The notes under the pieces were generated by a model. It was not told the origin of the DNA and did not search any database. It saw only the letters and a list, made by a program, of their open reading frames with translations. A DNA stretch of 64,000 nt from contig NZ_JAJUBB010000002.1 in NCBI RefSeq assembly GCF_028683135.1, forward strand, positions 372,001 to 436,000. The letters run 5' to 3'. A program made the translations under genes and the position numbers. Shown piece by piece: positions 44,197 through 54,080 of this stretch (its first letter is position 1; each line of letters opens with the position of its first letter). This DNA comes from Enterovibrio qingdaonensis. Lineage in GTDB: Bacteria; Pseudomonadota; Gammaproteobacteria; Enterobacterales; Vibrionaceae.

Positions 44197-46896
44197 ATGG
44201 CAAGCCATGAATCCCATTGCGGCGCATGTGACGGCACAGAAGTGTTGACACCGAAAGCTCCAACTAATACCGCTGGGCTTGGACGTATCACCTATCGCAG
44301 TGGCGAGTATCAAGACTTCTTCGATAGCATGTCGGCACGACTGTCTTCTGCAAAATACGGTGCGCTCGGCACGTTAACATCTCGTGATAGTAGTGACTTT
44401 ACGCTGGCATTAATTGATGCGTGGTCGGCAAGTTGTGATGTGCTCACCTTCTATAACGAGATGTGGCTTAATGAAGCGTTTGTGAATACGGCGATGGAAA
44501 CAGCATCGCTTCATGAATTGGCAACCTTAATAGATTATGCGCCGCATCCTGGGGCTGCCGCGACAGCAGATCTCGCGTTTACCATTGCTGCGGGAGAAGG
44601 CATTCCCGAGGTGATTACTGTGCCGGCAGGAACCAAAGTCCAGAGTACGCCGGGACAGGATGAAAAACCGGTCATTTACGAAACCCTAGAAGACCTTACG
44701 ACACGCGCAGCGTGGAACGCTATTCGTCCGAAATTGACAGCTCCACACCCCTTGGCATCAACCACGACGCGCATTCCTCTTCCTGGCTCCAACTTGAATC
44801 TTAAACCCGGTGATGCCGTGTTCTTTGTCGCCGATAATGGCGATCAGGTTTTTGCCACTATCAGTGCGGTCACCCCAGTGTTAGCTGACATTGCTAACGA
44901 TCCGGATGCAAAAGATCTCACTTGGCTTGATGTGTCGACGGTCTCGACGGAACCGCTTGTGGCGACACATTCTGGTGCGACGGGCAGTATTACAACGGTG
45001 TTTGCCGCCACGCTGGGTGAGTACAAAGACAAAACTGTTGGCGCGAGTGAATTGAAAGGGGTATTGATTGGGGAGGAAATCAAAGAAAAAGCTTTCTTTT
45101 CGCCAATATTAAAAAGCGCGGATGAAACTCGTCAAATACAGGTTTTTCGCGCGAAGGCTGCTATTTTTGGTCACGCGGCTCCTCCTCTGAGTACCTTGCA
45201 CTATTCCCTAACAGGTACCTCTCCCATATTCACCAAAAACAGCAGCGGCGTGGTAGTAGAAGACGTTTCTGAAGGGCCTTATGCCGACAGAACTGCATCG
45301 ACGTGGGCAGATGCAGGATCATTAAACCTCATGGATGAAGGGAATCTAAACCATGTTTTCCTTGAGCGCACCGTGTCTGACATCGCTAAACACAGCACGG
45401 TTGTGTTGAAAGACGGTGACAACTGGTCTCGGTACAACGTGACTGATGCTGTTGAAACCACGGCAGCTTTCTTTTCTGTGACGGGAAAAAGCTCGCGCTT
45501 AACACTGAATACACAGTCGCATTTTGGCACGCTGTCGATTCGTGGCACCACGGTTTATGGCGCAAGTGAATGGATAACCATCGCCAAGCCACCTATCACG
45601 ACACCCTTAGACGAAGACAGCATTTCCGTGGCTCTTAATGGGTGGTACCCGGGTTTGGAAGAGGGGCGGAAAGTCATTCTACGTGGTGTCGCATCTGATC
45701 AAGGGGATGAACCCGTCGTGACGACTCGAGTTATTCAATCTGTTTCGCATGCTCTGACAGAAGAAGGCGGTACTACCCTGACATTTACTGAAACCTTAGG
45801 TGCGCCATATCTGCCACAAAGCCTGCGTATAGCAGCCAATGTTGCAGACGCGACACAAGGTGAATCTGTTGTGGAAGTGATGGGGGATGGCAGCGCGACA
45901 CCCCATTTGGCGTTTATGTCTAAACAGGCTCCGCAGACCTTTGTTCCTGCCGCGACGGCGACAGGGGTTAAGCCGACGATGGATATTCGGGTCAACAAGA
46001 TCCTGTGGAAACAGGTGCCCAACTTCTTAAATACACATCCAACTGACCGCGTTTACACCCTTCGCATCGATGAAAGCGGATATAGCCATGTCACTTTCGG
46101 CGAAGGTTTCTTGGGGGCAATGCCGGGTAAAGGTCAGCAAAACATTCGAGCCAGTTACCGCAAAACGTTGGGCTTAGAAGGTCGTGTGAAAGCGGGGCAA
46201 CTGAATCTTCTTATGTCTCAGCCCTTGGGCGTTGAAGCGGTGAAAAACCTGTTGGATGCCGATGGTGGGGCAGATCCTGAAAGCGGTAGTGAAATACAAA
46301 TCAGTGCGCCGCTTTCTTGCAGAACGCTTGGGCGTGTCGTCTCACTGACGGATTACGCGGATTTTTCCCGTGCATATGGTGGGATCGCGAAAGCAACCTC
46401 GCAATGGCTACATCTGAATAATGGGCCACAAGTCGTGGTGACAGTAGCGGCCGAAAACGGTGCGCAGGTGCCAATAGGCAGTGACTTACATGACACATTA
46501 ACCGATGCATTAGTCGCAGCAGGCGATCCGTTTGCGCATTTTATTCTTCGAAGTTTCCGTCAAACCTATTTTCATCTTGGTGTAAGACTGAAAGTGCATG
46601 CCGACTACTTGAGTGACGATGTGATAACTCGTGCAGAAGCCATGTTACGAGCGCGGCTTTCATTTGATGCACGACGCTTTGGTCAGCCTGTGTTTGCCAG
46701 TGAAGTGATAGGCATGCTGCATGACGTAGAGGGTGTCGAAGCGGTGGTGATAGATCGCCTCTATACAGGCGAAACACCCAAGCGACATGATGGTATTGCT
46801 GCGCCACTGGCCGAAAAGATGGGTGATGATGTGGTGGGCGCGTCAATTTTAAGCCTGCATCCCGGAGCGTTGGATTATCTGGAGGCCAGCTTATGA
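44197..46896 (+). CDS. Baseplate J-like wedge protein (second; Afp12-like)
   Basis: 899 residues from the ATG at 44197 (GGAGGG at 44184-44189); the frame extends upstream to 44179 inside the previous gene. TLTSRDSSDFTLALIDAWSASCDVLTFYNEMWLNEAFVNTAMETASLHELATLIDYAPHPGAAATADLAF is the putative-baseplate-assembly-protein pattern. Late part: YSHVTFGEGFLGAMP, RASYRKTLGLEGRVKAGQL and RTLGRVVSLTDYADFSRAYGGIAKA. Two different J-like wedge proteins in tandem are normal for eCIS. Confidence 0.9.
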   Translation: MASHESHCGACDGTEVLTPKAPTNTAGLGRITYRSGEYQDFFDSMSARLSSAKYGALGTLTSRDSSDFTLALIDAWSASCDVLTFYNEMWLNEAFVNTAMETASLHELATLIDYAPHPGAAATADLAFTIAAGEGIPEVITVPAGTKVQSTPGQDEKPVIYETLEDLTTRAAWNAIRPKLTAPHPLASTTTRIPLPGSNLNLKPGDAVFFVADNGDQVFATISAVTPVLADIANDPDAKDLTWLDVSTVSTEPLVATHSGATGSITTVFAATLGEYKDKTVGASELKGVLIGEEIKEKAFFSPILKSADETRQIQVFRAKAAIFGHAAPPLSTLHYSLTGTSPIFTKNSSGVVVEDVSEGPYADRTASTWADAGSLNLMDEGNLNHVFLERTVSDIAKHSTVVLKDGDNWSRYNVTDAVETTAAFFSVTGKSSRLTLNTQSHFGTLSIRGTTVYGASEWITIAKPPITTPLDEDSISVALNGWYPGLEEGRKVILRGVASDQGDEPVVTTRVIQSVSHALTEEGGTTLTFTETLGAPYLPQSLRIAANVADATQGESVVEVMGDGSATPHLAFMSKQAPQTFVPAATATGVKPTMDIRVNKILWKQVPNFLNTHPTDRVYTLRIDESGYSHVTFGEGFLGAMPGKGQQNIRASYRKTLGLEGRVKAGQLNLLMSQPLGVEAVKNLLDADGGADPESGSEIQISAPLSCRTLGRVVSLTDYADFSRAYGGIAKATSQWLHLNNGPQVVVTVAAENGAQVPIGSDLHDTLTDALVAAGDPFAHFILRSFRQTYFHLGVRLKVHADYLSDDVITRAEAMLRARLSFDARRFGQPVFASEVIGMLHDVEGVEAVVIDRLYTGETPKRHDGIAAPLAEKMGDDVVGASILSLHPGALDYLEASL

Positions 46897-48977
46897 GTAG
46901 TTTGTCACCCGAGTCACTTTATCAACTTCTGCCGGAAATCTATCGACGTCGTGATGAAGAGCAAGGGTTTCCGCTTAAAGCGTTAATGGAAATTCTGGCT
47001 GAGCAAGCGGGTATTGTTAAACATGATATCGACAGGCTTTACGACAATCAGTTTATTGAAACCTGTGACGAGTGGGCAGCGCCCTACTTGGGCGAGTTAG
47101 TCGGCTATCGACATGGCCCTGAAATCCCAGGCGTCAGTCAGCGCGCGGCTGCGGCAAATCAGATCCGGCTGACGCGCAAACGCGGCGTGGCATTAGCGTT
47201 GGAGCAACTGGCGACTGACACGACTCGCTGGCCTGCCAGAGTGGTTGAGTTTTTCCAATTACTCGCACGACCAGAGCACTTAGCGGCCATTCGCCCTGAG
47301 AATCATTACACCCTCGATGTGCGCGACAGTACCAAATGCGATGCGATAGGTTCGGCGTTTGATTCAGCAAGCTATTCCATGGCAACAGGCAGGATCAGTC
47401 AGGGGGAAGGGCGTCATCACTTCCGTCATGTTGGTATTTTCCTGTGGCGTTTAGGGCAGTACCGTCAATCCATATTGCCTGCCTACCGGTTCGCTGCTCG
47501 CCGTTATCTTTTTAATCCACTTGGCTGCAATACGCCCTTGTTTAACCAGCCAATTCCCGAGCCAAATATCAACCACCTCGCCAACGAAGAAAACCTTCCT
47601 GTAGCGTTAAAGCGCAACGCCATTGCGGGCGATAGGCTCAGTGTCTTCTATCCACACGCGTTTACTTTGGTCATTGATGGCATATTGCTGACGGATGATC
47701 AGATCCAAATTTGTAACCTTAGTGATGCGGGAGCCGATTGGGCGCATTCACCGGTGAGCTTGGTCTCTGTCGACCCAGAACTGGGAAGGATTTCTTTACC
47801 TGCCAGCTTACCTGAGCCTGAGTCATTGGAAGTGACTTACCATTATGGTGCCTGTGCAGATATTGGCGGCGGTGCGTACTCGCGAAGTGAAGGTTTTATC
47901 GTTTCACATGTTGCAGTTCAGTCGATTGGTGACGGTGACTCGATTCAGGTTGCACTCGATTTACTTGTGACGGGCGGCATTGCTGAAATTGGCGTTTCTC
48001 ACCGTTTTGCAGAAAGCCCAAATGTAGCGGTTGATACCGACCAAACCTTGTCACTCCGTGCAGCTGATGGCCATCGCGCTTTTATCGATCTCGAAGGCGA
48101 TGAAATGATCTTAGAGGGTGGCCCAGAGTCTGAAATTGTGCTGGATGGACTGGTGATCACCAACGGGCGCGTGATTGTTCCAGATAATGGTGACAATACC
48201 CTGCGACGTTTGGTGCTTCGCAATGTCACTATGGTGCCTGGGTTGTCACTTGATATACACGGTGAGCCCGTCTCTCCAAATTCACCGTCGCTGGTGGTTG
48301 AAATTCCGAATGTGACGGTCGAAATCGAACAGTCGATACTCGGTTCCATTCGCACCGTGGAAGGTGCCTCTGTGACGGTAAAAGACAGCATCATAGATGC
48401 GACATCGAAGACGGGAACGGCGTTTTCTTCACTGGATGGGATGAGTCATGGTGGCATGCTGACACTGTGTGAATCGACGGTGATTGGCAAAGTTGCTGCA
48501 CGTTCTTTTCCGTTGATTTCAAATTCCATTCTCGATGCTTCACTTGATGATGCGGATGCGTGGACCGCGCCTGTTTGGGCCTTGCAGCGTCAAACCGGGT
48601 GCGCACGTTTCTCCTACATTCCACCAGAGTCGCGTGTGCCTAGACAGCATCGTTGTCAGCCTCAGTTTGCCGTGTCCAAAGCCATAGAAGCAGCGCAGTT
48701 ACGAAATCCGTCGCTCACAGAATTAGCGGAAAGCCACATCGCGCGTGGCGTTCGCGCCCGTGTAGTTCCTGCATTTACGTCCACTCGCTATAACGCTCCC
48801 GCGTATGGACAGCTATTACTCTCTGCGCCAGAAGAGTTACGGCGTGGCGCGGACAGCGGCAGTGAAATGGGCGTTTATCACCATCTTTATCACCCGCAGC
48901 GGCATGATGCTTTGCTGTTTCGACTCAATGAATTTTTACCCATCGGCCTTGATGCGGGCTTGATCTATGTGACCTGA
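46893..48977 (+). CDS. Phage tail protein I-like baseplate protein with beta-helix-like extension
   Basis: 694 residues. LYQLLPEIYRRRDEEQGFPLKALMEILAEQAGIVKHDIDRLYDNQFIETCDEWAAPYLGELVGY is the tail-protein-I/Afp-type opening. Residues about 390-540 carry repeated short beta strands (LVITNGRVIVPDNGDNTLRRLVLRNVTMVPG, VEIEQSILGSIRTVEGASVTVKDSIID), a parallel beta-helix type extension not present in phage gpI. It probably joins the wedge to fibres or the outer structure. Four-bp overlap with the upstream gene. Confidence 0.82.
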   Translation: MSSLSPESLYQLLPEIYRRRDEEQGFPLKALMEILAEQAGIVKHDIDRLYDNQFIETCDEWAAPYLGELVGYRHGPEIPGVSQRAAAANQIRLTRKRGVALALEQLATDTTRWPARVVEFFQLLARPEHLAAIRPENHYTLDVRDSTKCDAIGSAFDSASYSMATGRISQGEGRHHFRHVGIFLWRLGQYRQSILPAYRFAARRYLFNPLGCNTPLFNQPIPEPNINHLANEENLPVALKRNAIAGDRLSVFYPHAFTLVIDGILLTDDQIQICNLSDAGADWAHSPVSLVSVDPELGRISLPASLPEPESLEVTYHYGACADIGGGAYSRSEGFIVSHVAVQSIGDGDSIQVALDLLVTGGIAEIGVSHRFAESPNVAVDTDQTLSLRAADGHRAFIDLEGDEMILEGGPESEIVLDGLVITNGRVIVPDNGDNTLRRLVLRNVTMVPGLSLDIHGEPVSPNSPSLVVEIPNVTVEIEQSILGSIRTVEGASVTVKDSIIDATSKTGTAFSSLDGMSHGGMLTLCESTVIGKVAARSFPLISNSILDASLDDADAWTAPVWALQRQTGCARFSYIPPESRVPRQHRCQPQFAVSKAIEAAQLRNPSLTELAESHIARGVRARVVPAFTSTRYNAPAYGQLLLSAPEELRRGADSGSEMGVYHHLYHPQRHDALLFRLNEFLPIGLDAGLIYVT

Positions 48978-48987
48978 GGAGGGACTC

Positions 48988-51900
48988 ATGGCTATAGATA
49001 TTTCCGGAAAAACGTTTGATTCGCGCCATAACTACTCCGAACTGATTTCAATGCAGGGAAGGGTAGTTTCAGACACGCCACTCAATGAAGGGGCAGCGAT
49101 TGTTGATCGTCGGTTCCGTGCTGAATCTATCGATTTGGCGGGATTTAGTGGTTATCCCGCACACCTCCCTGACAGTTTCCGAATCGACGTTTCTGGCGGG
49201 GAATTGCGCATTCATCCCGGCCGTTACTATGTTGATGGCCTGATGGCGGAAAACTTTGGACATGGTGATCACGAGTTCTATCTCCCTTTAGAAGAGTTAC
49301 GTAGTGACGAACCCGTACCGTTTCAGTTTCAGCCTTATTTGCCAATTTTGGAGCCTCTTGATCTAGAAGACGGCCGCTACCTTGCGTTTCTGGATGTGTG
49401 GAAGCGTCCGGTTACTTTCCTTGAAGACCCCGATTTGATCGATCCTGCTATTGGTGTCGATACCAGTGCGCGGATGCAAACCGTTTGGCAAGTCAAACTC
49501 TTCGCAGTAGACGACGGCGTTACCTGTAATACGGACGATGATGCCATTGAAGGATGGGAAGCATTTACTGAAGCGTCTGGAGCACGTCTGACGACGCGCG
49601 CGAATGCAGCTTCAGCGGTGAACGATCCCTGCCGATTGCCGCCAGAAGGCGGTTATCGGGGATTGGAAAATCGAACCTACATGGTTGCCGTCCATGACGT
49701 GAATGAAGATGGCCTAGCATTGCTGAAATGGTCGCAGGTTAACGCCGCATTTGCAGGAAAAATCCTCGCCCAACCAGCGAATAACACTTTGACGCTGGAG
49801 CAAGTGGCTAAAGACGATTACTTGAGGTTTAGTGCAGGTGATTGGGCGGAAATCACCGACGATGTGCGCGTGTTGGAGGGGAATCCCGGCTCTATGGTGC
49901 GGATTCTCTCGGTGAATGATGCAACCAACACCATTGTGCTGGAAAACCCATTGGCCGTCGGTGAAATCATGTTGGTGCCAGCATCAACGGCGGCCAATCA
50001 ATCGATCCATCCGATCCTTCGTCGTTGGGATCAATCTGGCGTGGTACTGGATTCGGATGGCAATGAAATCGTGAACCTTGATGCGCCAGACAGCGAAGGG
50101 TTAATTCCTGCACCCGAAGGCGTCTTCATTGCCTTAGAAGATGGGGTTGAAGCCGCGATTGACCTCGACGCGGCAGGTGGTGACTATCATGTTGGTGACA
50201 ACTGGAGTTTCGTGACCCGTTATGCTGACAGTTCCGTCGAAGTGCTCACTGATGCGCCTCCGCAAGCATTCCATCATCACTATTGCCGCCTCGCTGTCGT
50301 CGATGTCAGTGAGGGTGAGTTTGTCGACCCAGTATTTCAGGATTGTCGCGATCCCATTGGTACGGCAGGGTGCTGCACCGTTGTTGTTCGTCCTGGCGAA
50401 GACATTCAGGCCGCATTGGACAGTCTCTCTCCTGAATTTGGCGGATGTGTGTGCTTAAAAGTGGGTGTACACACTATTCACAGACCATTGGTTATCCGTT
50501 ATTCCAATGTGACCTTGCATGGCGAAAGCCACGGGGCGCAAATTCTAAATCTGAGCAACGACTCAGCAATTTTGGTGCGCTCTGATGATGACTCACGATT
50601 GTCTGGCATTCATCTTTCTATGTTTTCGGTAGTAAACCGAGGGGGAACAGAGATGCCGCAAGGCATTGTCTCTTTCCGAAGTGTGGACGACAGCGTAATG
50701 GAAGATTGCCGTGTGTTTTCTTTGGACGGTATTACGTCAGGTTTTGGTAATCCCGCCATTGCCCTGTTTGATTGCGAACGTGTGCGGGTCACGCATTGCA
50801 CACTTGAAGGTGCACCGATTGGTGTCTGGATGGATGACGATGGTCAGGATTTGGTGGTGCAAGGCAATGTGATTTCCTATTCCGATGAGCAACTAAGCGG
50901 GCTCATTGGTGTAGCTATTGCGCGTCTTACGGGCCGGGTGCGCGTGTTGGACAACGATATCGACGGTTTTGTCCGCGGTGTAGTTGTAAACAATGACCCT
51001 GTCGGTGCACCTTTCTCCACTGCTGCGCACAGCGAAGTGAAAGGTAACCGAATTACGCTTGGCAGAATGGCGGGTGAGTTGGACGCCGTGGCGGTGGAAT
51101 GTAACTGCGCGAACGGGACAGTGTCTGAAAACCAGATCACATTGTTAGCCGAAGACAGTATCGGTGTGATGGTGCGCGGCGTGGGAACGCTGGTAGAGCG
51201 CAATCGCATCGAGACGGAAGAACAGATTGAGCTTCAAGTGGCAATCTTAGTCGGCAGTGATAGCGATCTTTTCTCTGGCGGGATCACCGTGGCGCAAAAC
51301 TGGATCCGAGGTTGTAACGGGGGTGTGGTTGCCGAGCGTGTTGCGGGGCTCCGCGTCGATAACAATGATATCTCTGGCGATGGTGGTACGGAATTAGCCG
51401 TGTCAGTAACCGAATGCGATTTAGCCAGCGTAGAGAACAACGCCTTTGTAAATGTCACCGTATCAGTCTTTGCCAGCCAGTGTGAAGACATTCAGATCAT
51501 CAGCAATCAGATTCTTGAAGGTGGTATCGCCATTACCTGTGAACGCTGTACTCGTGTGGATATTAGCAATAACCAGATTTCCAACTGTACTCACGGCGGT
51601 ATTGTTTTGTTGCTGTGTATTGCGCGGGCAGGGGTTATTGCTAATCGTCTTAACTACGTAGGCTCCGCTGCACAAGGTATTTTCGTTTCTTCGATTATGG
51701 CGCTATTCCAGCTCGGTGAATGCCATGTTGAATCGAATGAAGTGCTTAATACCGGTGTGGGTGAAGATGAGGTTGTAAATTCGCAGGCTGCTGTAGGTAT
51801 TGGTGCCTTGTTTGTGCTGGAAGCCAGAATTGAAAGCAATCTGGTGTCGTATTCTGATTTACTTACTCGCCAAAGCGTGTTGGAAAACCGGGCACTGTTG

Positions 51901-52320
51901 ATGCAAGGCTTGTTTGAACTCTCGTTCCCTATCAGTGACAGACGCTTTGTGCTTCTTGGCTATGCGGCACAAGTTGCCAATAACAAGTTTCTGGGTTCAA
52001 GTGCTGACACCATGGTGCAAATTCGCTCTAGCAGCCTGACTGACAATATCCGTTTTCGTTTTGAGCGGGTCCTTTTCAATAACAATTTTATTGAGCATGT
52101 CGGCAACAATGACGACAACATCGCCTCCGGAGCCACGGTGATCCTCAATGGTCATCACGCTTCGGTGATGGGTAATCACGTTAAATCCGGCACCTTCTTC
52201 CTTCCATCGTTCGATTTCAACAATATGCCGGGGCCATATATCGGCAACGTGGTGCGAGGAACTGTTATCAATCATCCTGAGTTCCCGTCCCCAGAATCGA
52301 GCTTCAACACACAGGCTTAA
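48988..52320 (+). CDS. DUF6519-type protein with right-handed beta-helix, likely fibre/receptor-binding
   Basis: 1110 residues. Residues 1-150 (DISGKTFDSRHNYSELISMQGRVVSDTPLNEGAAIVDRRFR...HPGRYYVDGLMAENFG) match the DUF6519-type domain typical of eCIS. Residues about 475-1080 are a right-handed parallel beta-helix: many N-x-I/V repeats such as VVQGNVISYSDEQ, VLDNDIDGF, VRGNRI-like, VDNNDIS, ISNQILEG and ISNNQISNC. Beta-helices of this kind bind or cleave polysaccharide in phage tailspikes. No carbohydrate-active site was identified. Best candidate for target recognition. Confidence 0.8.
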   Translation: MAIDISGKTFDSRHNYSELISMQGRVVSDTPLNEGAAIVDRRFRAESIDLAGFSGYPAHLPDSFRIDVSGGELRIHPGRYYVDGLMAENFGHGDHEFYLPLEELRSDEPVPFQFQPYLPILEPLDLEDGRYLAFLDVWKRPVTFLEDPDLIDPAIGVDTSARMQTVWQVKLFAVDDGVTCNTDDDAIEGWEAFTEASGARLTTRANAASAVNDPCRLPPEGGYRGLENRTYMVAVHDVNEDGLALLKWSQVNAAFAGKILAQPANNTLTLEQVAKDDYLRFSAGDWAEITDDVRVLEGNPGSMVRILSVNDATNTIVLENPLAVGEIMLVPASTAANQSIHPILRRWDQSGVVLDSDGNEIVNLDAPDSEGLIPAPEGVFIALEDGVEAAIDLDAAGGDYHVGDNWSFVTRYADSSVEVLTDAPPQAFHHHYCRLAVVDVSEGEFVDPVFQDCRDPIGTAGCCTVVVRPGEDIQAALDSLSPEFGGCVCLKVGVHTIHRPLVIRYSNVTLHGESHGAQILNLSNDSAILVRSDDDSRLSGIHLSMFSVVNRGGTEMPQGIVSFRSVDDSVMEDCRVFSLDGITSGFGNPAIALFDCERVRVTHCTLEGAPIGVWMDDDGQDLVVQGNVISYSDEQLSGLIGVAIARLTGRVRVLDNDIDGFVRGVVVNNDPVGAPFSTAAHSEVKGNRITLGRMAGELDAVAVECNCANGTVSENQITLLAEDSIGVMVRGVGTLVERNRIETEEQIELQVAILVGSDSDLFSGGITVAQNWIRGCNGGVVAERVAGLRVDNNDISGDGGTELAVSVTECDLASVENNAFVNVTVSVFASQCEDIQIISNQILEGGIAITCERCTRVDISNNQISNCTHGGIVLLLCIARAGVIANRLNYVGSAAQGIFVSSIMALFQLGECHVESNEVLNTGVGEDEVVNSQAAVGIGALFVLEARIESNLVSYSDLLTRQSVLENRALLMQGLFELSFPISDRRFVLLGYAAQVANNKFLGSSADTMVQIRSSSLTDNIRFRFERVLFNNNFIEHVGNNDDNIASGATVILNGHHASVMGNHVKSGTFFLPSFDFNNMPGPYIGNVVRGTVINHPEFPSPESSFNTQA

Positions 52321-52334
52321 TTAAGGAGTGAATC

Positions 52335-52769
52335 ATGGCAAAGGCAAGCACCGTTTTGAAAAAGCACGTTTCGCTCGTCGCCGAAATGCAGAAAGCCGCG
52401 AAACCAAATAGTGTGAAAAACCCCTTGATTAAAACGCGGGAAGCGGCGACCGCACAAAAATCACGGGTAGAAAGTCGGATCACTGAGTTGGAACAACAAC
52501 GTGCGGCCTTCAACAAGAAAATTGATGAAGCGATTGAACGAGAGAAAAAACAGCTCAGCGAAATTGGGCGTTTTGAAGACATGGTGAAAGAGAAAGACTC
52601 TCCAACAACAGATGTGAAACCCGAACCAACACCAAAACCACGGCCAAAGCCAAAACCGAAACCTCGGACTCCGCGAGTGCTTAACGTCGATACCGATGCG
52701 ATCGAGAAAGCGACAGCCAAGAGGAAGGTGACGACACCGACAACCAAAAGACGCACGACAAAGAAATAG
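52335..52769 (+). CDS. Small basic coiled-coil protein with Pro/Lys repeat
   Basis: 144 residues, strongly basic. Residues 30-90 are a coiled coil (AATAQKSRVESRITELEQQRAAFNKKIDEAIEREKKQ type). Residues 97-115 alternate Pro and Lys/Arg (PTPKPRPKPKPK), and the end is RRTTKK. AAGGAG precedes the ATG. No family recognised; it could be a linker, a nucleic-acid or envelope-binding factor, or a very small scaffold. It lies between the beta-helix protein and the effector. Confidence 0.6.
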   Translation: MAKASTVLKKHVSLVAEMQKAAKPNSVKNPLIKTREAATAQKSRVESRITELEQQRAAFNKKIDEAIEREKKQLSEIGRFEDMVKEKDSPTTDVKPEPTPKPRPKPKPKPRTPRVLNVDTDAIEKATAKRKVTTPTTKRRTTKK

Positions 52770-52802
52770 CCGAATTGATGCAGTGCGATGAGGTAATCAA
52801 CC

Positions 52803-54080
52803 ATGTCATACATTACACAGCCGACGTTGTCTCAAGGAAAAAGCCAAACTGAAACGCATCAAGTGTTGGTGCGTCAGGTCAGTAATGTTCTGTCTATGCC
52901 ACAGAGTGTGTTTAGCCGCAGACGAAATCCTTTTGTCCAAACCAAACTCAGTATCAGCGAACCGGGTGATATGTATGAACGTGAAGCGGATAGTGTTGCA
53001 GACGCTGTCATGGATGATAGATCGCCAATGCAAAGAGGTGTTCATTCCGCTACCGAGCCTGCAGTTCAACGAAAGTGTGCGGCGTGTGAAGAAGAAGACG
53101 GCATGGTGATGCGTGACAGTGAAACACCGAACGCTCCGACACAGTATTCCGCTCAGACAGCAGATGCGCTCAATCAAGTTTCTGGTGGGCATATGCTTTC
53201 TGCTGAATCGAAGTCCTTTTTCGAGTCACGTTTTGGTGCGGATTTTAGTCGCGTTCGTGTTCATACTGATTCCACTGCGGATACTGCTGCGCGCGCCGTT
53301 AATGCCAGAGCGTATACTCGGGGCAGTGATATTGTGTTCCGAAAAGGTGAATTTAACCCCAGCTCGTTTGAAGGAAGACACCTTCTGGCACATGAACTAA
53401 CACACGTTATTCAACAAGGTGGCGCAAGACAGACGATTCAGCGGTCAGTTGCACCAGAAATCACCACTCGAACAAACCGCACGTTTATTGCTAGAGCCTG
53501 CCCGCCTGGGCCTGGGCCGTTTCCTGGCGATGGGCTTGCACCACCTGGCGATTGTAGCTGGGCTACCTATGTTCCCTTGCGTGCGGCAGTGGTTGCGGCC
53601 AAGCAAATAACTAACCCTTTGGGACGGTGTACAGGGACGGACAGTTGTGTTTTGCTGGCAATAAAAATCGCAGCCATGGCGACAGAAATGACGTCAAGAA
53701 TCTCGTTAGATGCAACATGTTTTAGGGGCGGTAATCGAGGGCACCGAGAGCGTGTGTGTAACCTTATTAATTCAATCATGCGTTGTCAGCGATTTTTTGC
53801 GGGCTCTAACTGTTCGCCTGAATTATTGGAGGCAATGGAAGCAGTTGTTGCGTCCTCTCACGCCGCGATTATGGCAGGCATGGCAATGGCGGCTCTTGCT
53901 GCTATCGTCGCCTTGATTGCGGCGATCATTGTGTTAATTAAGGCCATTTTGGCAGCGCTGGCAGCAGCAGCTATAACAGCAAGCGAGGCCGCAGCGATAA
54001 CGGCGACTGCAACGGCATTGATTGCATTACTGACATCATTGCAAGAAGCCATTTCACCAAGCGAAGACGACGGAGCGTAA
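52803..54080 (+). CDS. DUF4157 (eCIS core) effector with Cys-rich toxin-like domain and hydrophobic tail
   Basis: 425 residues. Residues about 44-72 and 113-207 form the DUF4157 domain: ISEPGDMYEREADSVADAVM, GADFSRVRVHTD and AHELTHVIQQGG with the metalloprotease motif HELTH at 197-201. QRKCAACEEED (90-98) has a CxxC. Residues 233-350 are a separate domain with eight Cys (233, 251, 276, 282, 306, 319, 328, 337) and the motif CFRGGNRGH, resembling polymorphic-toxin C-termini linked to DUF4157 (perhaps 'Novel toxin 16'; from memory, unsure). Residues 351-411 are Ala/Ile/Leu-rich membrane-like helix. DUF4157 proteins are loaded as eCIS cargo. The next gene starts on the base after its stop. Confidence 0.85.
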   Translation: MSYITQPTLSQGKSQTETHQVLVRQVSNVLSMPQSVFSRRRNPFVQTKLSISEPGDMYEREADSVADAVMDDRSPMQRGVHSATEPAVQRKCAACEEEDGMVMRDSETPNAPTQYSAQTADALNQVSGGHMLSAESKSFFESRFGADFSRVRVHTDSTADTAARAVNARAYTRGSDIVFRKGEFNPSSFEGRHLLAHELTHVIQQGGARQTIQRSVAPEITTRTNRTFIARACPPGPGPFPGDGLAPPGDCSWATYVPLRAAVVAAKQITNPLGRCTGTDSCVLLAIKIAAMATEMTSRISLDATCFRGGNRGHRERVCNLINSIMRCQRFFAGSNCSPELLEAMEAVVASSHAAIMAGMAMAALAAIVALIAAIIVLIKAILAALAAAAITASEAAAITATATALIALLTSLQEAISPSEDDGA

